DNA of 64,000 bases. Source: Arenibacter hampyeongensis (lineage in GTDB: Bacteria; Bacteroidota; Bacteroidia; Flavobacteriales; Flavobacteriaceae). Under the pieces are notes generated by a model, which was not told where the DNA came from, ran no database searches, and worked only from the letters and a program-made list of their open reading frames with translations. Below are positions 26,903-36,240 of this stretch, in pieces. The stretch covers positions 434,001 through 498,000 of the forward strand of contig NZ_PIOB01000002.1 of the NCBI RefSeq assembly GCF_002909255.1. The letters run 5' to 3'. The position numbers and the translations under genes are program-made. Numbering within the stretch: position 1 is the stretch's first letter; the number at the start of each line of letters is the position of its first letter.

Positions 26903-27907
26903 ATGGAAGAAATTCAGAAAGGGGAAGATAACAACCCGTTGGAATTTAAGAGCAGAATAGACCTTGGCCAGTTGCAGACCTCGGTAACAAGGATAAAATC
27001 GGAATTGGGGAGAGTGATTATTGGTCAACAAGACATGATCGAATTGCTCATTATATCTATCCTTGCCAACGGACATTCCCTAATCGAAGGAGTACCTGGA
27101 GTAGGCAAAACTGTTACCGCAAAACTATTGGCAAAAACTATGGATGTTGGTTTTAGTAGAATCCAATTTACCCCGGACCTAATGCCGAGCGACATTTTGG
27201 GCACCTCCATTTTTAATGTAAAAATTTCTGAATTTGAATTTAAAAAAGGCCCCATATTTTCCAATATTATTTTGATCGATGAAATAAACCGCGCTCCGGC
27301 AAAGACGCAGGCGGCCCTTTTCGAGGCCATGGCAGAAGGACAAATTACTATGGATGGTCTCACCTATGAAATGGAACCTCCCTTTTTGGTATTCGCTACC
27401 CAAAACCCCATTGAACAAGAAGGCACATACCGACTTCCAGAAGCTCAATTGGATCGATTCCTATTTAAAATTAAAGTGAATTATCCGTCCTTGGAGGAAG
27501 AGATACAGATATTGGAAAGTAAACATCGTCAGAAAAACAAAAACATTGAAGGCCTAATAACTTCAATACTTACGGCGAAGCAAATAGCAAACTATCAGGA
27601 TACCATTAAGGAAATTATAATAGAGGACAATTTGATGAAGTACATTGCTGGCATTGTCAACAACACCCGCAGCAATGCAAATCTATATCTTGGAGCCTCC
27701 CCTAGGGCCTCCCTAGCCATAATGGATGCCTCCAAAGCGTTGGCCGCAATCAACGGTCGCGATTTCGTAACCCCGGATGATATTAAAAAAGTAGCGGTTC
27801 CCATTTTAGTGCACCGGGTTTTATTGACTCCGGAAAGGGAAATGGAAGGCTTTACCCCTGATAAAGTCATAAAACAAATTTTGGAGACCATTGAAATTCC
27901 AAGATAA
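26903..27907 (+). CDS. MoxR-family AAA+ ATPase
   Basis: Cytoplasmic hexameric ATPase thought to act as a chaperone that assembles or inserts cofactors into partner complexes. The 334 residues carry Walker A GVPGVGKTVTAKLLAKT (about residue 61), Walker B ILIDEINRAPAKTQAALFEAM, sensor 1 in VFATQNPIEQEGTYRLPEAQ, the arginine finger region QLDRFLF and sensor 2 in GASPRASLAIMDASKAL. It is flanked by DUF4350 and DUF58 genes. It lacks adjacent BatA-type VWA genes, so the DUF58 protein is the likely partner. Substrate unknown. Confidence 0.96.
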   Translation: MEEIQKGEDNNPLEFKSRIDLGQLQTSVTRIKSELGRVIIGQQDMIELLIISILANGHSLIEGVPGVGKTVTAKLLAKTMDVGFSRIQFTPDLMPSDILGTSIFNVKISEFEFKKGPIFSNIILIDEINRAPAKTQAALFEAMAEGQITMDGLTYEMEPPFLVFATQNPIEQEGTYRLPEAQLDRFLFKIKVNYPSLEEEIQILESKHRQKNKNIEGLITSILTAKQIANYQDTIKEIIIEDNLMKYIAGIVNNTRSNANLYLGASPRASLAIMDASKALAAINGRDFVTPDDIKKVAVPILVHRVLLTPEREMEGFTPDKVIKQILETIEIPR

Positions 27908-27989
27908 TAGGTTCATTATCAATTTGATCCTGTGCAAACGCAATAGTTGGTGATTTATCCAATGGGGAAATGTATAGCATAAACAAATC

Positions 27990-29324
27990 ATGAGAAAAAT
28001 CATAAAAAGTATTTATCTACAAAAGCGATTTTTTATCGTTTTATCTAGCTTGGTACTCGGCTTTATAATATCCTATATGGTCCCTGATATTTTGGGGGCA
28101 ATAGAATTGATGTTCTATATTTTTTCCTTGATTTTTTTGGTTGATATTATTTTGGTTCTTGGCTCCAAGGGCGGAATAGGTGCTGAACGCATAGTTCCCG
28201 AAAAACTTTCGAATGGGGACGGGAACGAAATTGAAATAAAAATAAGCAATTCATATTTGTTCCCGGTAGGTTTGAAGATTTTGGATGAAATTCCCCATCA
28301 ATTTCAAAAGCGCGATTTTGGTATTGAAACCGCTCTAGGCAAAGGCAAGGAAAAGGTATTCCAATATTACCTTAGGCCTACGGAACGCGGTGTGTATTCC
28401 TTTGGAAATTTAAACGTCCTTGCCCATTCCCCAATTGGTCTGATCGCTAAAAAATACACTTTTGGAAACGCCTTGGAAGTCCCAGTGTACCCTTCCTTTT
28501 TACAATTGCAGAAATACGATTTAATGGCCTTTACCAATAGATTGTTCGAATATGGTCTAAAGAAAATTCGCCGTATTGGCCATACCATGGAGTTTGAGCA
28601 AATAAAGGATTATGTTCAAGGGGACGATATTAGGAATATTAACTGGAAAGCTACTGCCAAAAAGAGCCAGTTAATGGTAAATCAGTATCAGGATGAAAAA
28701 TCACAGCCTATATATTCCGTAATCGATAAAGGTAGGGTGATGAAAATGCCTTTTGACGGACTTAGCTTACTGGATTATGCCATTAACGCTACTTTGGTCA
28801 TATCTCACATTGCCCTTAAAAAGCAGGATAAGGCCGGAATGTTCGCTTTTGGCAAGAAGATTGAAAACCGGGTGGTAGCCGAAAGGCGTAGCTCCCAAAT
28901 GAACCTAATATTGGAAACACTTTACAATTTGGAAACCAATTTTGAAGAAAGTGATTACAGCCGATTGTATGCCGATATTAAGCGCAATATTAACCATAGA
29001 AGTCTAATATTACTATATAGTAATTTTGAGACCTTGGACGCCCTGCAACGGCAACTCCCCTATCTGCAGGCTATTGCCAGGCAACATTTATTAGTGGTCA
29101 TTTTCTTTGAAAACACCGAATTGACCAAGTTTGTGGATGAAAAAGCGGAGACCATCCAGCAAATTTTTGAAAAAACAATCGCAGAGAAATTTGTTTATGA
29201 GAAGAAACTTATCGTCAACGAATTAAGAAAGTATGGCATGCAGACTATACTGACCAAACCCGAGAATCTTACCATAAATAGCATCAACAAATACTTGGAA
29301 ATAAAAGCTCGGGGACTAATTTAA
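27990..29324 (+). CDS. DUF58 domain protein (MoxR partner)
   Basis: A 444-residue protein with two N-terminal membrane helices (FFIVLSSLVLGFIISYMV and LMFYIFSLIFLVDIILVL) and a cytoplasmic part with the DUF58 signature: the block YVQGDDIRNINWKATAKKSQ followed by a domain related to von Willebrand factor A folds. DUF58 proteins are nearly always encoded next to MoxR ATPases. It closes the module, 82 bases after the MoxR stop. The expected role is a membrane-tethered substrate or adaptor of the ATPase; nothing more specific can be said. Confidence 0.92.
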   Translation: MRKIIKSIYLQKRFFIVLSSLVLGFIISYMVPDILGAIELMFYIFSLIFLVDIILVLGSKGGIGAERIVPEKLSNGDGNEIEIKISNSYLFPVGLKILDEIPHQFQKRDFGIETALGKGKEKVFQYYLRPTERGVYSFGNLNVLAHSPIGLIAKKYTFGNALEVPVYPSFLQLQKYDLMAFTNRLFEYGLKKIRRIGHTMEFEQIKDYVQGDDIRNINWKATAKKSQLMVNQYQDEKSQPIYSVIDKGRVMKMPFDGLSLLDYAINATLVISHIALKKQDKAGMFAFGKKIENRVVAERRSSQMNLILETLYNLETNFEESDYSRLYADIKRNINHRSLILLYSNFETLDALQRQLPYLQAIARQHLLVVIFFENTELTKFVDEKAETIQQIFEKTIAEKFVYEKKLIVNELRKYGMQTILTKPENLTINSINKYLEIKARGLI

Positions 29325-29370
29325 TGCTTTATATTGGCCGTATTGGACAAGATACCGTGATTATTAATGT

Positions 29371-29754
29371 TCACTGTTCAATACTCACAGCCGTCCCTTT
29401 GGATAGGCTAATCAACATCTCTTTGTTCCTTCTTTTTTTCTTTTCCGAAAAAATATCAATGGTAACCCCAACAGAGACCCCGCCCAATACTGTGGCCGTT
29501 AGGTCCCTATTATCCCAGCCGTTATACCTTTGCTCATCATAAGCCTCTTTGGCCAAACCTGCCAATAAACTGGATGCGAAGGCACCCGCTATTCTCCAAT
29601 ATCGATTTCCATCGGAGATACGATCTGCTATATCCGCACCAATGGCACCGCTGAGTGCACCAGCTGCAAAATGCTTCACCTTATCTTCCTGCAGTTGTGC
29701 GCAAATTGATAAAGTTGAAAAAGAAATGAGAATACCTAAAATTATTCCTTTCAT
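29371..29754 (-). CDS. small exported protein of unknown function
   Basis: A 127-residue protein starting with a signal peptide (ILGILISFSTLSICAQ). The mature part begins EDKVKHFAAGALSGAIGADI and holds two glycine/alanine-rich hydrophobic stretches (GAFASSLLAGLAKEAYDE and ATVLGGVSVGVTIDIF). The pattern resembles small periplasmic or membrane-associated 'lipoprotein-like' proteins of Bacteroidota, with an HFxxG motif after the signal. The ATG at 29754 is preferred to an upstream in-frame codon at 29829 because only the shorter form has a signal peptide at its very start. It converges on the DUF58 gene with a 46-base gap. Confidence 0.7.
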   Translation of the reverse strand: MKGIILGILISFSTLSICAQLQEDKVKHFAAGALSGAIGADIADRISDGNRYWRIAGAFASSLLAGLAKEAYDEQRYNGWDNRDLTATVLGGVSVGVTIDIFSEKKKRRNKEMLISLSKGTAVSIEQ

Positions 29755-29850
29755 GGGCAACAAAGATACTAAGGCCTTTATAAATACTTTTAGAATATGA
29801 GCCAAAAATAAATTATGTAAATTGCCCAAAACTCATTAACACAGAAGAAA

Positions 29851-30090
29851 ATGGATTCCAATTACACCAAGATATTTGCCGGTAATTTTATTTTGTCCCA
29901 AGCGATAATAAATCAATTAAGGGAAATAGGTATAGAACCGGTGATAAAAGACGAATCGGAATCAGGAAGATTGGCAGGTTTTGGTTCTCCCATGCAGGGC
30001 GATCAAGAAATATTCGTCAATGCTGAAGAGTTGGTTAAAGCACAAAGTATTGTCCTAAAAGTTATTGGTGCGCAAAAGACTACTCCTTAA
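29851..30090 (+). CDS. DUF2007 domain protein (putative signal-transducing protein)
   Basis: A 79-residue cytoplasmic protein that is one DUF2007 domain: an N-terminal strand and helix (YTKIFAGNFILSQAIINQL), a second strand (GIEPVIKDESESG), and the conserved end QEIFVNAEELVKAQSIV. The PII-like ferredoxin fold is known for this family, but ligand and role are not. It is divergent from the small exported protein at 29754, with 96 bases between them. Size and motif spacing match the family. Confidence 0.85.
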   Translation: MDSNYTKIFAGNFILSQAIINQLREIGIEPVIKDESESGRLAGFGSPMQGDQEIFVNAEELVKAQSIVLKVIGAQKTTP

Positions 30091-30553
30091 ATTGTCCTCT
30101 AATTAATTGAGAAAATTGACAATAAGTGGTGTTAACCCCTAGGACAAGATAAGGTCCTCTTTAAGGAACCTAGCCAATGGTAGGCCACTAAACTGGAAAT
30201 ACTGCCAAAAAGGTGGCATTCATTCGACTATTGCTTTTTCAATTTGCCCGCTGCTTTTAAAGTAGAGGCTTCACGAATATAAGTAGGTGGTATGGGCTCC
30301 TTTGTCCAGAAATACCCTAATAAAATAAATCGATTCTGGCATAACTCCCTAGAATTCACTACTTTTAGATAAAGAAAATATAGGTTTTTTCTTCCCCCCT
30401 TCAGTTGGGCATTATTAATTCTCCCCTTGCAAATTGGATTAACACTATTATGAACCCAGGCAATCTATTTTTAAACATAGGTTGGCTTTATATGGCAGCT
30501 TAATAACCCCCAAAGTAAAAGCAATTAACACATCAATACAAAATTTGAAGATC
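30091..30553. other. 463-base intergenic stretch with possible stem-loops and a short open frame
   Basis: Three successive complementary pairs occur on the forward strand: AGGAC (30141-30145) with GTCCT (30154-30158); CCTAGCC (30169-30175) with GGTAGG (30179-30184), one base bulged; and GCCAC (30184-30188) with GTGGC (30213-30217). The second and third pairs share base 30184. On the reverse strand a frame is open from about 30430 to a stop at 30228. No promoter for the TPR gene at 30554 stands out. Confidence 0.4.
30228..30359 (-). CDS. possible small protein or gene remnant
   Basis: A reverse-strand frame of 43 codons from GTG at 30359 to TAG at 30228. The frame itself stays open further upstream, to a stop near 30427, without an ATG. 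The encoded sequence has a protein-like composition, with LLGYFWTKEPIPPTYIREAS in the middle and a basic, alanine-rich end (LKAAGKLKKQ). I do not recognise it. It may be a short real gene, the 3' end of a decayed gene, or chance. Confidence 0.3.
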   Translation of the reverse strand: MNSRELCQNRFILLGYFWTKEPIPPTYIREASTLKAAGKLKKQ

Positions 30554-32284
30554 ATGAAAACAAAATTAAGTCTCTTGATAATAGCCTTAGTGCTATTACC
30601 ACTTGTTTATTATTGGACACCCGAACCTACACCGGAAGTATTGGAAGTAACACAGGAAGCTAGTTTTTACTCCATGAAATGTACCGTTGCCAAATACCTC
30701 TTGAAGGATGTGGACACTACACAACAAATTGCACCTCTGTTCGAGAATCTAGGTAATTTACATTTCGGCATAAGCACCGAAAACCAGAAGGCCCAAGCTT
30801 TTTTTAATCAGGGCATAAAACTCACCTTTGCCTTTAATCATGCCGAAGCCCACCGTTCGTTTAAGGAGGCATCCCGACTTGACCCTAAGGCTGCAATGAC
30901 CTATTGGGGTCAGGCATATACCTTAGGTCCCAATATAAATGACCCCATGCCCGATGATGAGCGTAGGACAAAATCCTATGAAGCACTTAAAAAAGCTAAA
31001 AACTTGGCCCAAAATGGTACTCCAAAAGAAATGGCTTTAATAGATGCTTTGACCCATAGATATAGTGGTGAATTAACAAAGGATATTCCTGAATTAAATA
31101 TGGCTTACATGAATGCCATGGAAAAAGTAGCGGAAAAATTTCCCGACGATGCAGATGTACAAACCTTATATGCGGCTTCAGTAATGAACACAATGCCCTG
31201 GAATTATTGGGACAATAATGGCAACCCAGCTCCCAATACACTCAAGGGGAAAACCGCCTTAGAGCGTGCCATGGCCCTGAATCCCGATCATCCTGGTGCT
31301 CATCATTATTATATCCATATGGTAGAACTTCCCAAACCGGACCTCGCCATTCCCAGTGCGGATAAGCTAGGGTCCCTAATGCCCGCAGCAGGACATATTG
31401 TACATATGCCCTCCCATATCTATATAAGGGTAGGTAGGTACGAGGATGCCGTAAAGGTAAATCAGGCCGCTATTTTGGCAGATGAAGATTATATTTCCCA
31501 GTGTTATTCACAGGGTATGTACCCACTGGGTTATTATCCTCATAATTTACATTTTCTATGGTCTGCCTCTACCCTTTTGGGTAATAGTGATATTGCTATT
31601 GACGCCGCCAAAAAAACCGCTGAAAAAGTCCCTATTGGCGAAATGATAACTATGCCATTTCTACAAGATTTTGCATCCACGCCTCTTTTGGCCTATACCC
31701 GGTTTGGAAAATGGAATGAAATCTTAACAATACCCTATCCGGGCGATGAATATAAACACCTAAAACTTATTTGGCACTATGCAAGGGGCATTGCCTTTAT
31801 TAGAAAAAATAACATTAAGGAGGCCATGGAAGAACAAGAAGCTCTTACCGTTATGAAGAACGACCCGCAGTTGGAAACGGTAGTTGCCAATTATACCAAT
31901 CCATCCTCAATTATTGCTCAGATTGCCCATGCCGTTATTTCGGGTGAGATTGCCGCCGCAGAAGGCGATATACCCAAGGCCCTGGAGCACCTATCAAAAG
32001 CCATTTACCTTGAGGATCATTTAATTTACAGCGAGCCAACTGCCTGGCATATACCCGTGAGGCAGACATTGGGTGCCATCTTGTTAAAAGCTGAAAGATT
32101 TTCGGAAGCTGAAAAATTGTATAAGGAAGATCTAGCAGTTCTACGCCAGAATGGTTGGTCTTTAATGGGTCTACACGAAAGCCTAATTGGGCAAAGTAAA
32201 TTGGAAGAAGCTAAAATAATCAGGCAAGAATTTGATACCGCTTGGAAACATGCAGATATAAAGATAACATCATCTATACTATAA
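30554..32284 (+). CDS. exported TPR-repeat protein
   Basis: A 576-residue protein. An N-terminal membrane segment (LSLLIIALVLLPLVYYW) serves as signal or anchor. The first TPR-like pair begins at KAQAFFNQGIKLTFAFNHAE. Further helical repeats cover the protein up to the C terminus (ALEHLSKAIYLEDHLIYSEP and AERFSEAEKLYKEDLAV). A His-rich block in the middle (PDHPGAHHYYIHMVEL and GHIVHMPSHIYIRVGRYED) is conserved in this family and could bind metal. The ATG at 30554 is preferred to a TTG at 30482 because the membrane segment begins there. Function unknown. Confidence 0.82.
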   Translation: MKTKLSLLIIALVLLPLVYYWTPEPTPEVLEVTQEASFYSMKCTVAKYLLKDVDTTQQIAPLFENLGNLHFGISTENQKAQAFFNQGIKLTFAFNHAEAHRSFKEASRLDPKAAMTYWGQAYTLGPNINDPMPDDERRTKSYEALKKAKNLAQNGTPKEMALIDALTHRYSGELTKDIPELNMAYMNAMEKVAEKFPDDADVQTLYAASVMNTMPWNYWDNNGNPAPNTLKGKTALERAMALNPDHPGAHHYYIHMVELPKPDLAIPSADKLGSLMPAAGHIVHMPSHIYIRVGRYEDAVKVNQAAILADEDYISQCYSQGMYPLGYYPHNLHFLWSASTLLGNSDIAIDAAKKTAEKVPIGEMITMPFLQDFASTPLLAYTRFGKWNEILTIPYPGDEYKHLKLIWHYARGIAFIRKNNIKEAMEEQEALTVMKNDPQLETVVANYTNPSSIIAQIAHAVISGEIAAAEGDIPKALEHLSKAIYLEDHLIYSEPTAWHIPVRQTLGAILLKAERFSEAEKLYKEDLAVLRQNGWSLMGLHESLIGQSKLEEAKIIRQEFDTAWKHADIKITSSIL

Positions 32285-32403
32285 CTTTGAAAAGATAATT
32301 TGCAAGTGAAGTTACACTTCAATGCTATTGGGTTTGGAAAAGTGGTTTCCCCAATTGCGTTATGCAACCTAGGTTTGGCAAAATACCTTAAATAATAACA
32401 ATT

Positions 32404-33345
32404 TTACAAACGCTTCACCTCGGCCTTCGCAAGTGTAAATTCCTTTATTAGATCGGACACGATTTGCGCAGCGGGTTTAATATCATGGATAATAGCGGCA
32501 ACTTGGCCTATTTCCAATTCTCCTTCTTCCAAATCACCCTCGAACATACCTCTTTTGGCACGCGCACGGCCCAACAGCACTTTTAGTTCCTCTACGGAAG
32601 CACAATCGGCATAGGCCTGCTGTATGTCGTGAAAAAATTTATTTTTTATCAATCGTACCGGAGCCAATTCCTTTAAGGTCAAAAGGGTTGCCCCTTCACC
32701 AGCCTCTACCACTTTTTGCTTAAACAAGGGATGGGAAGATGCTTCATCACTGGCTACAAATCTACTACCTACCTGGACCCCATCGGCACCCAAAACCATA
32801 ACGGCCAACATTGCCCTACCTGTAGCTATTCCCCCAGCAGCTATTAGAGGAATACTTATCTTTTCTTTCACGGCAGGAATTAATGTCAATGTAGTGGTCT
32901 CATCCCTTCCATTATGTCCACCGGCCTCAAAACCTTCCGCTACAATAGCGTCTACTCCTGCTTCCTCAGCCTTTTGGGCAAATTTTACACTACTCACCAC
33001 ATGTACTACTGTAATCCCCTTATTTTTTAAAAAGGAGGTCCAAGTTTTTGGATTGCCAGCCGATGTAAATACAATCTTTACACCTAGGTCTACAATAATA
33101 TCCATTAGCCTATCAATATCCGGATAAAGCATGGGCACATTTACGGCAAAAGGCTTATTGGTAGCCAATTTACATTTCCCTATATGTTTACGCAGTACCT
33201 CAGGGTACATGGATCCTGCTCCCAATACACCTAGTCCTCCCGCATTGGAAACCGCTGAAGCCAAACGCCATCCGCTGGCCCAAACCATTCCAGCTTGAAT
33301 TAATGGGTATTCTATTCCAAAAAGATCGGTTATTCTATTTCCCAT
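32404..33345 (-). CDS. nitronate monooxygenase (2-nitropropane dioxygenase family)
   Basis: FMN-dependent TIM-barrel enzyme that oxidises alkyl nitronates such as propionate 3-nitronate. The 313 residues begin with the family's opening DLFGIEYPLIQAGMVWASG and hold the phosphate-binding LIAAGGIATGRAM and GADGVQVGSRFVASDEAS. The related enoyl-ACP reductase FabK has a similar fold, so that activity is the main alternative. Its ATG shares one base with the stop of the upstream S8 protease gene (TAATG), indicating translational coupling although the two functions are unrelated. Confidence 0.88.
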   Translation of the reverse strand: MGNRITDLFGIEYPLIQAGMVWASGWRLASAVSNAGGLGVLGAGSMYPEVLRKHIGKCKLATNKPFAVNVPMLYPDIDRLMDIIVDLGVKIVFTSAGNPKTWTSFLKNKGITVVHVVSSVKFAQKAEEAGVDAIVAEGFEAGGHNGRDETTTLTLIPAVKEKISIPLIAAGGIATGRAMLAVMVLGADGVQVGSRFVASDEASSHPLFKQKVVEAGEGATLLTLKELAPVRLIKNKFFHDIQQAYADCASVEELKVLLGRARAKRGMFEGDLEEGELEIGQVAAIIHDIKPAAQIVSDLIKEFTLAKAEVKRL

Positions 33346-34967
33346 TAGTTTTTAATAAATTTAAATTCCTTACGAACACCATCAACCCTCACCTCCACAA
33401 TATACAAAGCCCTACTTAAATTTTCCACAGGGATTTCCTGATTGTTTGGAGTAATTTGTTTTTGCAAAATTAGTTTTCCGTAGGTGTCAAAAAGTGATAT
33501 TGAGGCACTGCCATAGGTCGGAGGAAGTTCTACCTGAAACTCGGATTTGGAGGGATTCGGAAATAGGTACCACAAAGTCTCATCCAAATCGGATTCATTT
33601 ATCCCCAACATCACCAATGGTAAGGAAAAATTAGGTATACCATAGCCCATTTGGGAGTTTGGGTTTTGATAATGGGAAGATGATTCCCGTACCATTGCCA
33701 TAATCTCAAGGTTGGTTTTTTGTGGGAACGCCTGCCAAAAAGAAGCTATGGCACCTGCCATTATAGGTGAAGCAAAAGAAGTCCCATTGTTTGGTACGAG
33801 TCGATCATCCGGACCAATAACTGTTGCCCTTTCCCCCATAGCCATCCCATCCGGTTTTATCCTGCCGTCCGAGCTTGGTCCCCTTGAACTAAAATTCGCA
33901 TAATTGCCATTTCCATCAACTGCACCAACACCAAAAACGTTGGCATCCGCAGGGGCCGTAATTATTCCCCAATTACTATCCCCGGAATTCCCTGCCGAAT
34001 TCACAACTAAAATTCCTTTTTCCGTAGCTATATTGGCCCCTTTGGAAATAAAAGCGGTATTACCGTCCATATCTGCAGGTGAATAATTATATCTGGGATC
34101 ATCATAAGTGCTGTAACCCAAAGAGCTATTGATAATATCTACCCCAAGACTATCTGCCCTCTCAGCTGCCTCCACCCAATAACTTTCTTCCACCGGGGTT
34201 TCACTGGCAGCATCCTCCGTTCTAAAGAGAATATAGCTGGCGTCCGGAGCTGTTCCCACAAATTGTCTGTCTATAAAACCTGCCATATCCGATAACACCC
34301 GAGTACCGTGATCATTTACATTGGCCCTATAGATGTCTGTTGATCGTACCACAAAATCATACCCTCCCCATAAATCATTGTTGGATCGTAAACGGACAAA
34401 TGCATTCATTTGATCTACATTGGGAAACCCACTGTCCAAAACAGCAATTAATATACCTTCTCCGGTAAAGTTATTTTTGTGCAATACATCTACCCTCAAC
34501 TGTTTTACTTGCGTATCACTATGGCCATAGACAAAATCGGTCCTTTGTTCCTGAAACTTATTTGTATGGTTGTCCCATATATTTCTTGATGCCAAGGTTA
34601 ATTTGGCACTAATACTCCTATCGGCAAAGAAAATGTGGTCTACGAACGGGAGATCTATTAATGCGGTAATATTTGTAATATTGCCAACCACATGGGCACA
34701 ATTGAACCATTTGGACTTAGCCTTGACCGCAATCCCGGTTTGAAGTTTTAACTGGGCAATATAAGCCTCATTGATGGGAACGTCCCTCTCATCTATGGGT
34801 ATATTAAATCTACTCTTTTTTTGTAGTGCCCTTTCAGTTAAAATACTTGTTGGGTCTGCAAGGGACTCCACTACCCTATCCTTATCTTTAAAATATACCC
34901 AAGCATGGTCCTGTGCCTTTCCCCAAATGGAGAATATTAAGCATAGAATGAGGGTAGCCCTTGACAT
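33345..34967 (-). CDS. secreted S8 serine protease with type IX secretion C-terminal tail
   Basis: A subtilisin-like protease of 540 residues. A signal peptide (TLILCLIFSIWGKAQ) precedes an inhibitor-like propeptide of about 120 residues. The catalytic triad is Asp in IAVLDSGFPNVDQ, His in NDHGTRVLSDMAG and Ser in NGTSFASPIMAGAIA, with oxyanion Asn in NSAGNSGDSNWG. The last 75 residues form a type A sorting domain (WYLFPNPSKSEFQVELP, ending in FKFIKN), which directs export through the type IX system. It sits between mnmA (1-base gap) and a nitronate monooxygenase gene on one transcript. Confidence 0.94.
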   Translation of the reverse strand: MSRATLILCLIFSIWGKAQDHAWVYFKDKDRVVESLADPTSILTERALQKKSRFNIPIDERDVPINEAYIAQLKLQTGIAVKAKSKWFNCAHVVGNITNITALIDLPFVDHIFFADRSISAKLTLASRNIWDNHTNKFQEQRTDFVYGHSDTQVKQLRVDVLHKNNFTGEGILIAVLDSGFPNVDQMNAFVRLRSNNDLWGGYDFVVRSTDIYRANVNDHGTRVLSDMAGFIDRQFVGTAPDASYILFRTEDAASETPVEESYWVEAAERADSLGVDIINSSLGYSTYDDPRYNYSPADMDGNTAFISKGANIATEKGILVVNSAGNSGDSNWGIITAPADANVFGVGAVDGNGNYANFSSRGPSSDGRIKPDGMAMGERATVIGPDDRLVPNNGTSFASPIMAGAIASFWQAFPQKTNLEIMAMVRESSSHYQNPNSQMGYGIPNFSLPLVMLGINESDLDETLWYLFPNPSKSEFQVELPPTYGSASISLFDTYGKLILQKQITPNNQEIPVENLSRALYIVEVRVDGVRKEFKFIKN

Positions 34968-34968
34968 A

Positions 34969-36159
34969 TTAAGAAATTACACCGGACCCAACCAATTCTT
35001 CCCCTATATACCAAGCAACAAACTGCCCTTCCGTAATAGCCGATTGCTTTTCTTCAAAATCCACATACAAACCCCCATCTACTCTATATAATGTTGCCTT
35101 CTGCAATGGTTGCCTATATCTTATCCTAGCCATGACTTCCATGTTCTGATCTACCTCCAGGGCCAAATCTGTACGTACCCAATGTAATTCCTCATTATTT
35201 ACAAATAAGGTCCTTCGGTAAAGTCCAGGATGACTTTTGCCTTGACCAGTATAAATTACATTTTGATCAACATCGGTCTCAATAACGAATAAAGGTTCTT
35301 TAGTACCACCTACATCTAAACCTTTGCGCTGTCCCTTGGTAAAATAATGGGCGCCTTGGTGTTCTCCCACTACCTTCCCGTCTGTTAGGTTATAGTGCGG
35401 CTTTTCTGCGAAAAACGCCAATTCCTCCATCTTGGAATTAAACTCCGGAACATTATGGACATACTGCTCCAATACGGCAGGAACCTCCACGATAAAGCCT
35501 TTTTTTGGTCTTAACTTTTGTTGCAAAAATTCGGGCAAACGAACTTTTCCAATAAAACAAAGACCTTGGGAGTCCTTTTTGTCAGCAGTGATCAGATCAT
35601 TTGCTGCTGCTATCCTACGTACTTCAGGCTTTAATAATTCCCCAATAGGGAATAAGGTTTTGGAAAGCTGTTCCTGGGAAAGCTGACATAAAAAATAGGA
35701 TTGGTCCTTATTTCCATCTGCACCGGCCAATAATTGATAGGTTTCCGTCCCATCTTCATTTTTGATAATACCTTTTCTACAGTAATGCCCTGTGGCCACG
35801 TAATCTGCACCTAGCTGCATGGCTATTTTCATAAACACATCAAACTTGATTTCGCGATTACAAAGCACATCGGGATTGGGTGTCCTGCCTTTTTCATATT
35901 CCCTAAACATATAGTCCACGATACGTTCTTTATACTGGGCACTCAAGTCTACAGTCTGAAACGGAATTCCCAATTTTTCGGCAACAATAAGTGCATCATT
36001 ACTATCCTCCAACCATGGACACTCCTTGGAAATAGTAACGGAATCGTCATGCCAGTTCTTCATAAATAGGCCTATAACCTCATATCCCTGTTCCTTTAAG
36101 AGATATGCCGTAACACTGGAATCCACACCACCGGAAAGTCCGACAACCACCTTTTTCAT
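34969..36159 (-). CDS. mnmA: tRNA-specific 2-thiouridylase
   Basis: Thiolates U34 of tRNA-Lys, -Glu and -Gln using ATP and sulfur relayed through a persulfide. The 396 residues start with the PP-loop [15 protein letters not shown]. The catalytic cysteines are in [15 protein letters not shown] and in [17 protein letters not shown] tRNA-binding central domain and a C-terminal beta-barrel follow. The ATG at 36159 is the family start; an in-frame start 17 codons upstream (36210) is possible because a -7-like element lies at 36233-36240, close to it. It leads an operon with the S8 protease gene. Confidence 0.95.
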   Translation of the reverse strand: MKKVVVGLSGGVDSSVTAYLLKEQGYEVIGLFMKNWHDDSVTISKECPWLEDSNDALIVAEKLGIPFQTVDLSAQYKERIVDYMFREYEKGRTPNPDVLCNREIKFDVFMKIAMQLGADYVATGHYCRKGIIKNEDGTETYQLLAGADGNKDQSYFLCQLSQEQLSKTLFPIGELLKPEVRRIAAANDLITADKKDSQGLCFIGKVRLPEFLQQKLRPKKGFIVEVPAVLEQYVHNVPEFNSKMEELAFFAEKPHYNLTDGKVVGEHQGAHYFTKGQRKGLDVGGTKEPLFVIETDVDQNVIYTGQGKSHPGLYRRTLFVNNEELHWVRTDLALEVDQNMEVMARIRYRQPLQKATLYRVDGGLYVDFEEKQSAITEGQFVAWYIGEELVGSGVIS

Positions 36160-36232
36160 ACGTTTAAATCTACTTTTGTTTTTGGTAGCCCTTTGGTCGT
36201 AATTGACCAAGAGCGACTTACAATTTAGTATG

Positions 36233-36240
36233 CAAAAATA
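36233..36240 (-). promoter_or_regulatory. candidate -7 element of mnmA
   Basis: On the reverse strand TATTTTTG matches TAnnTTTG. No TTG lies at the expected distance upstream. The same core occurs before pyrG and guaA. Confidence 0.35.
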
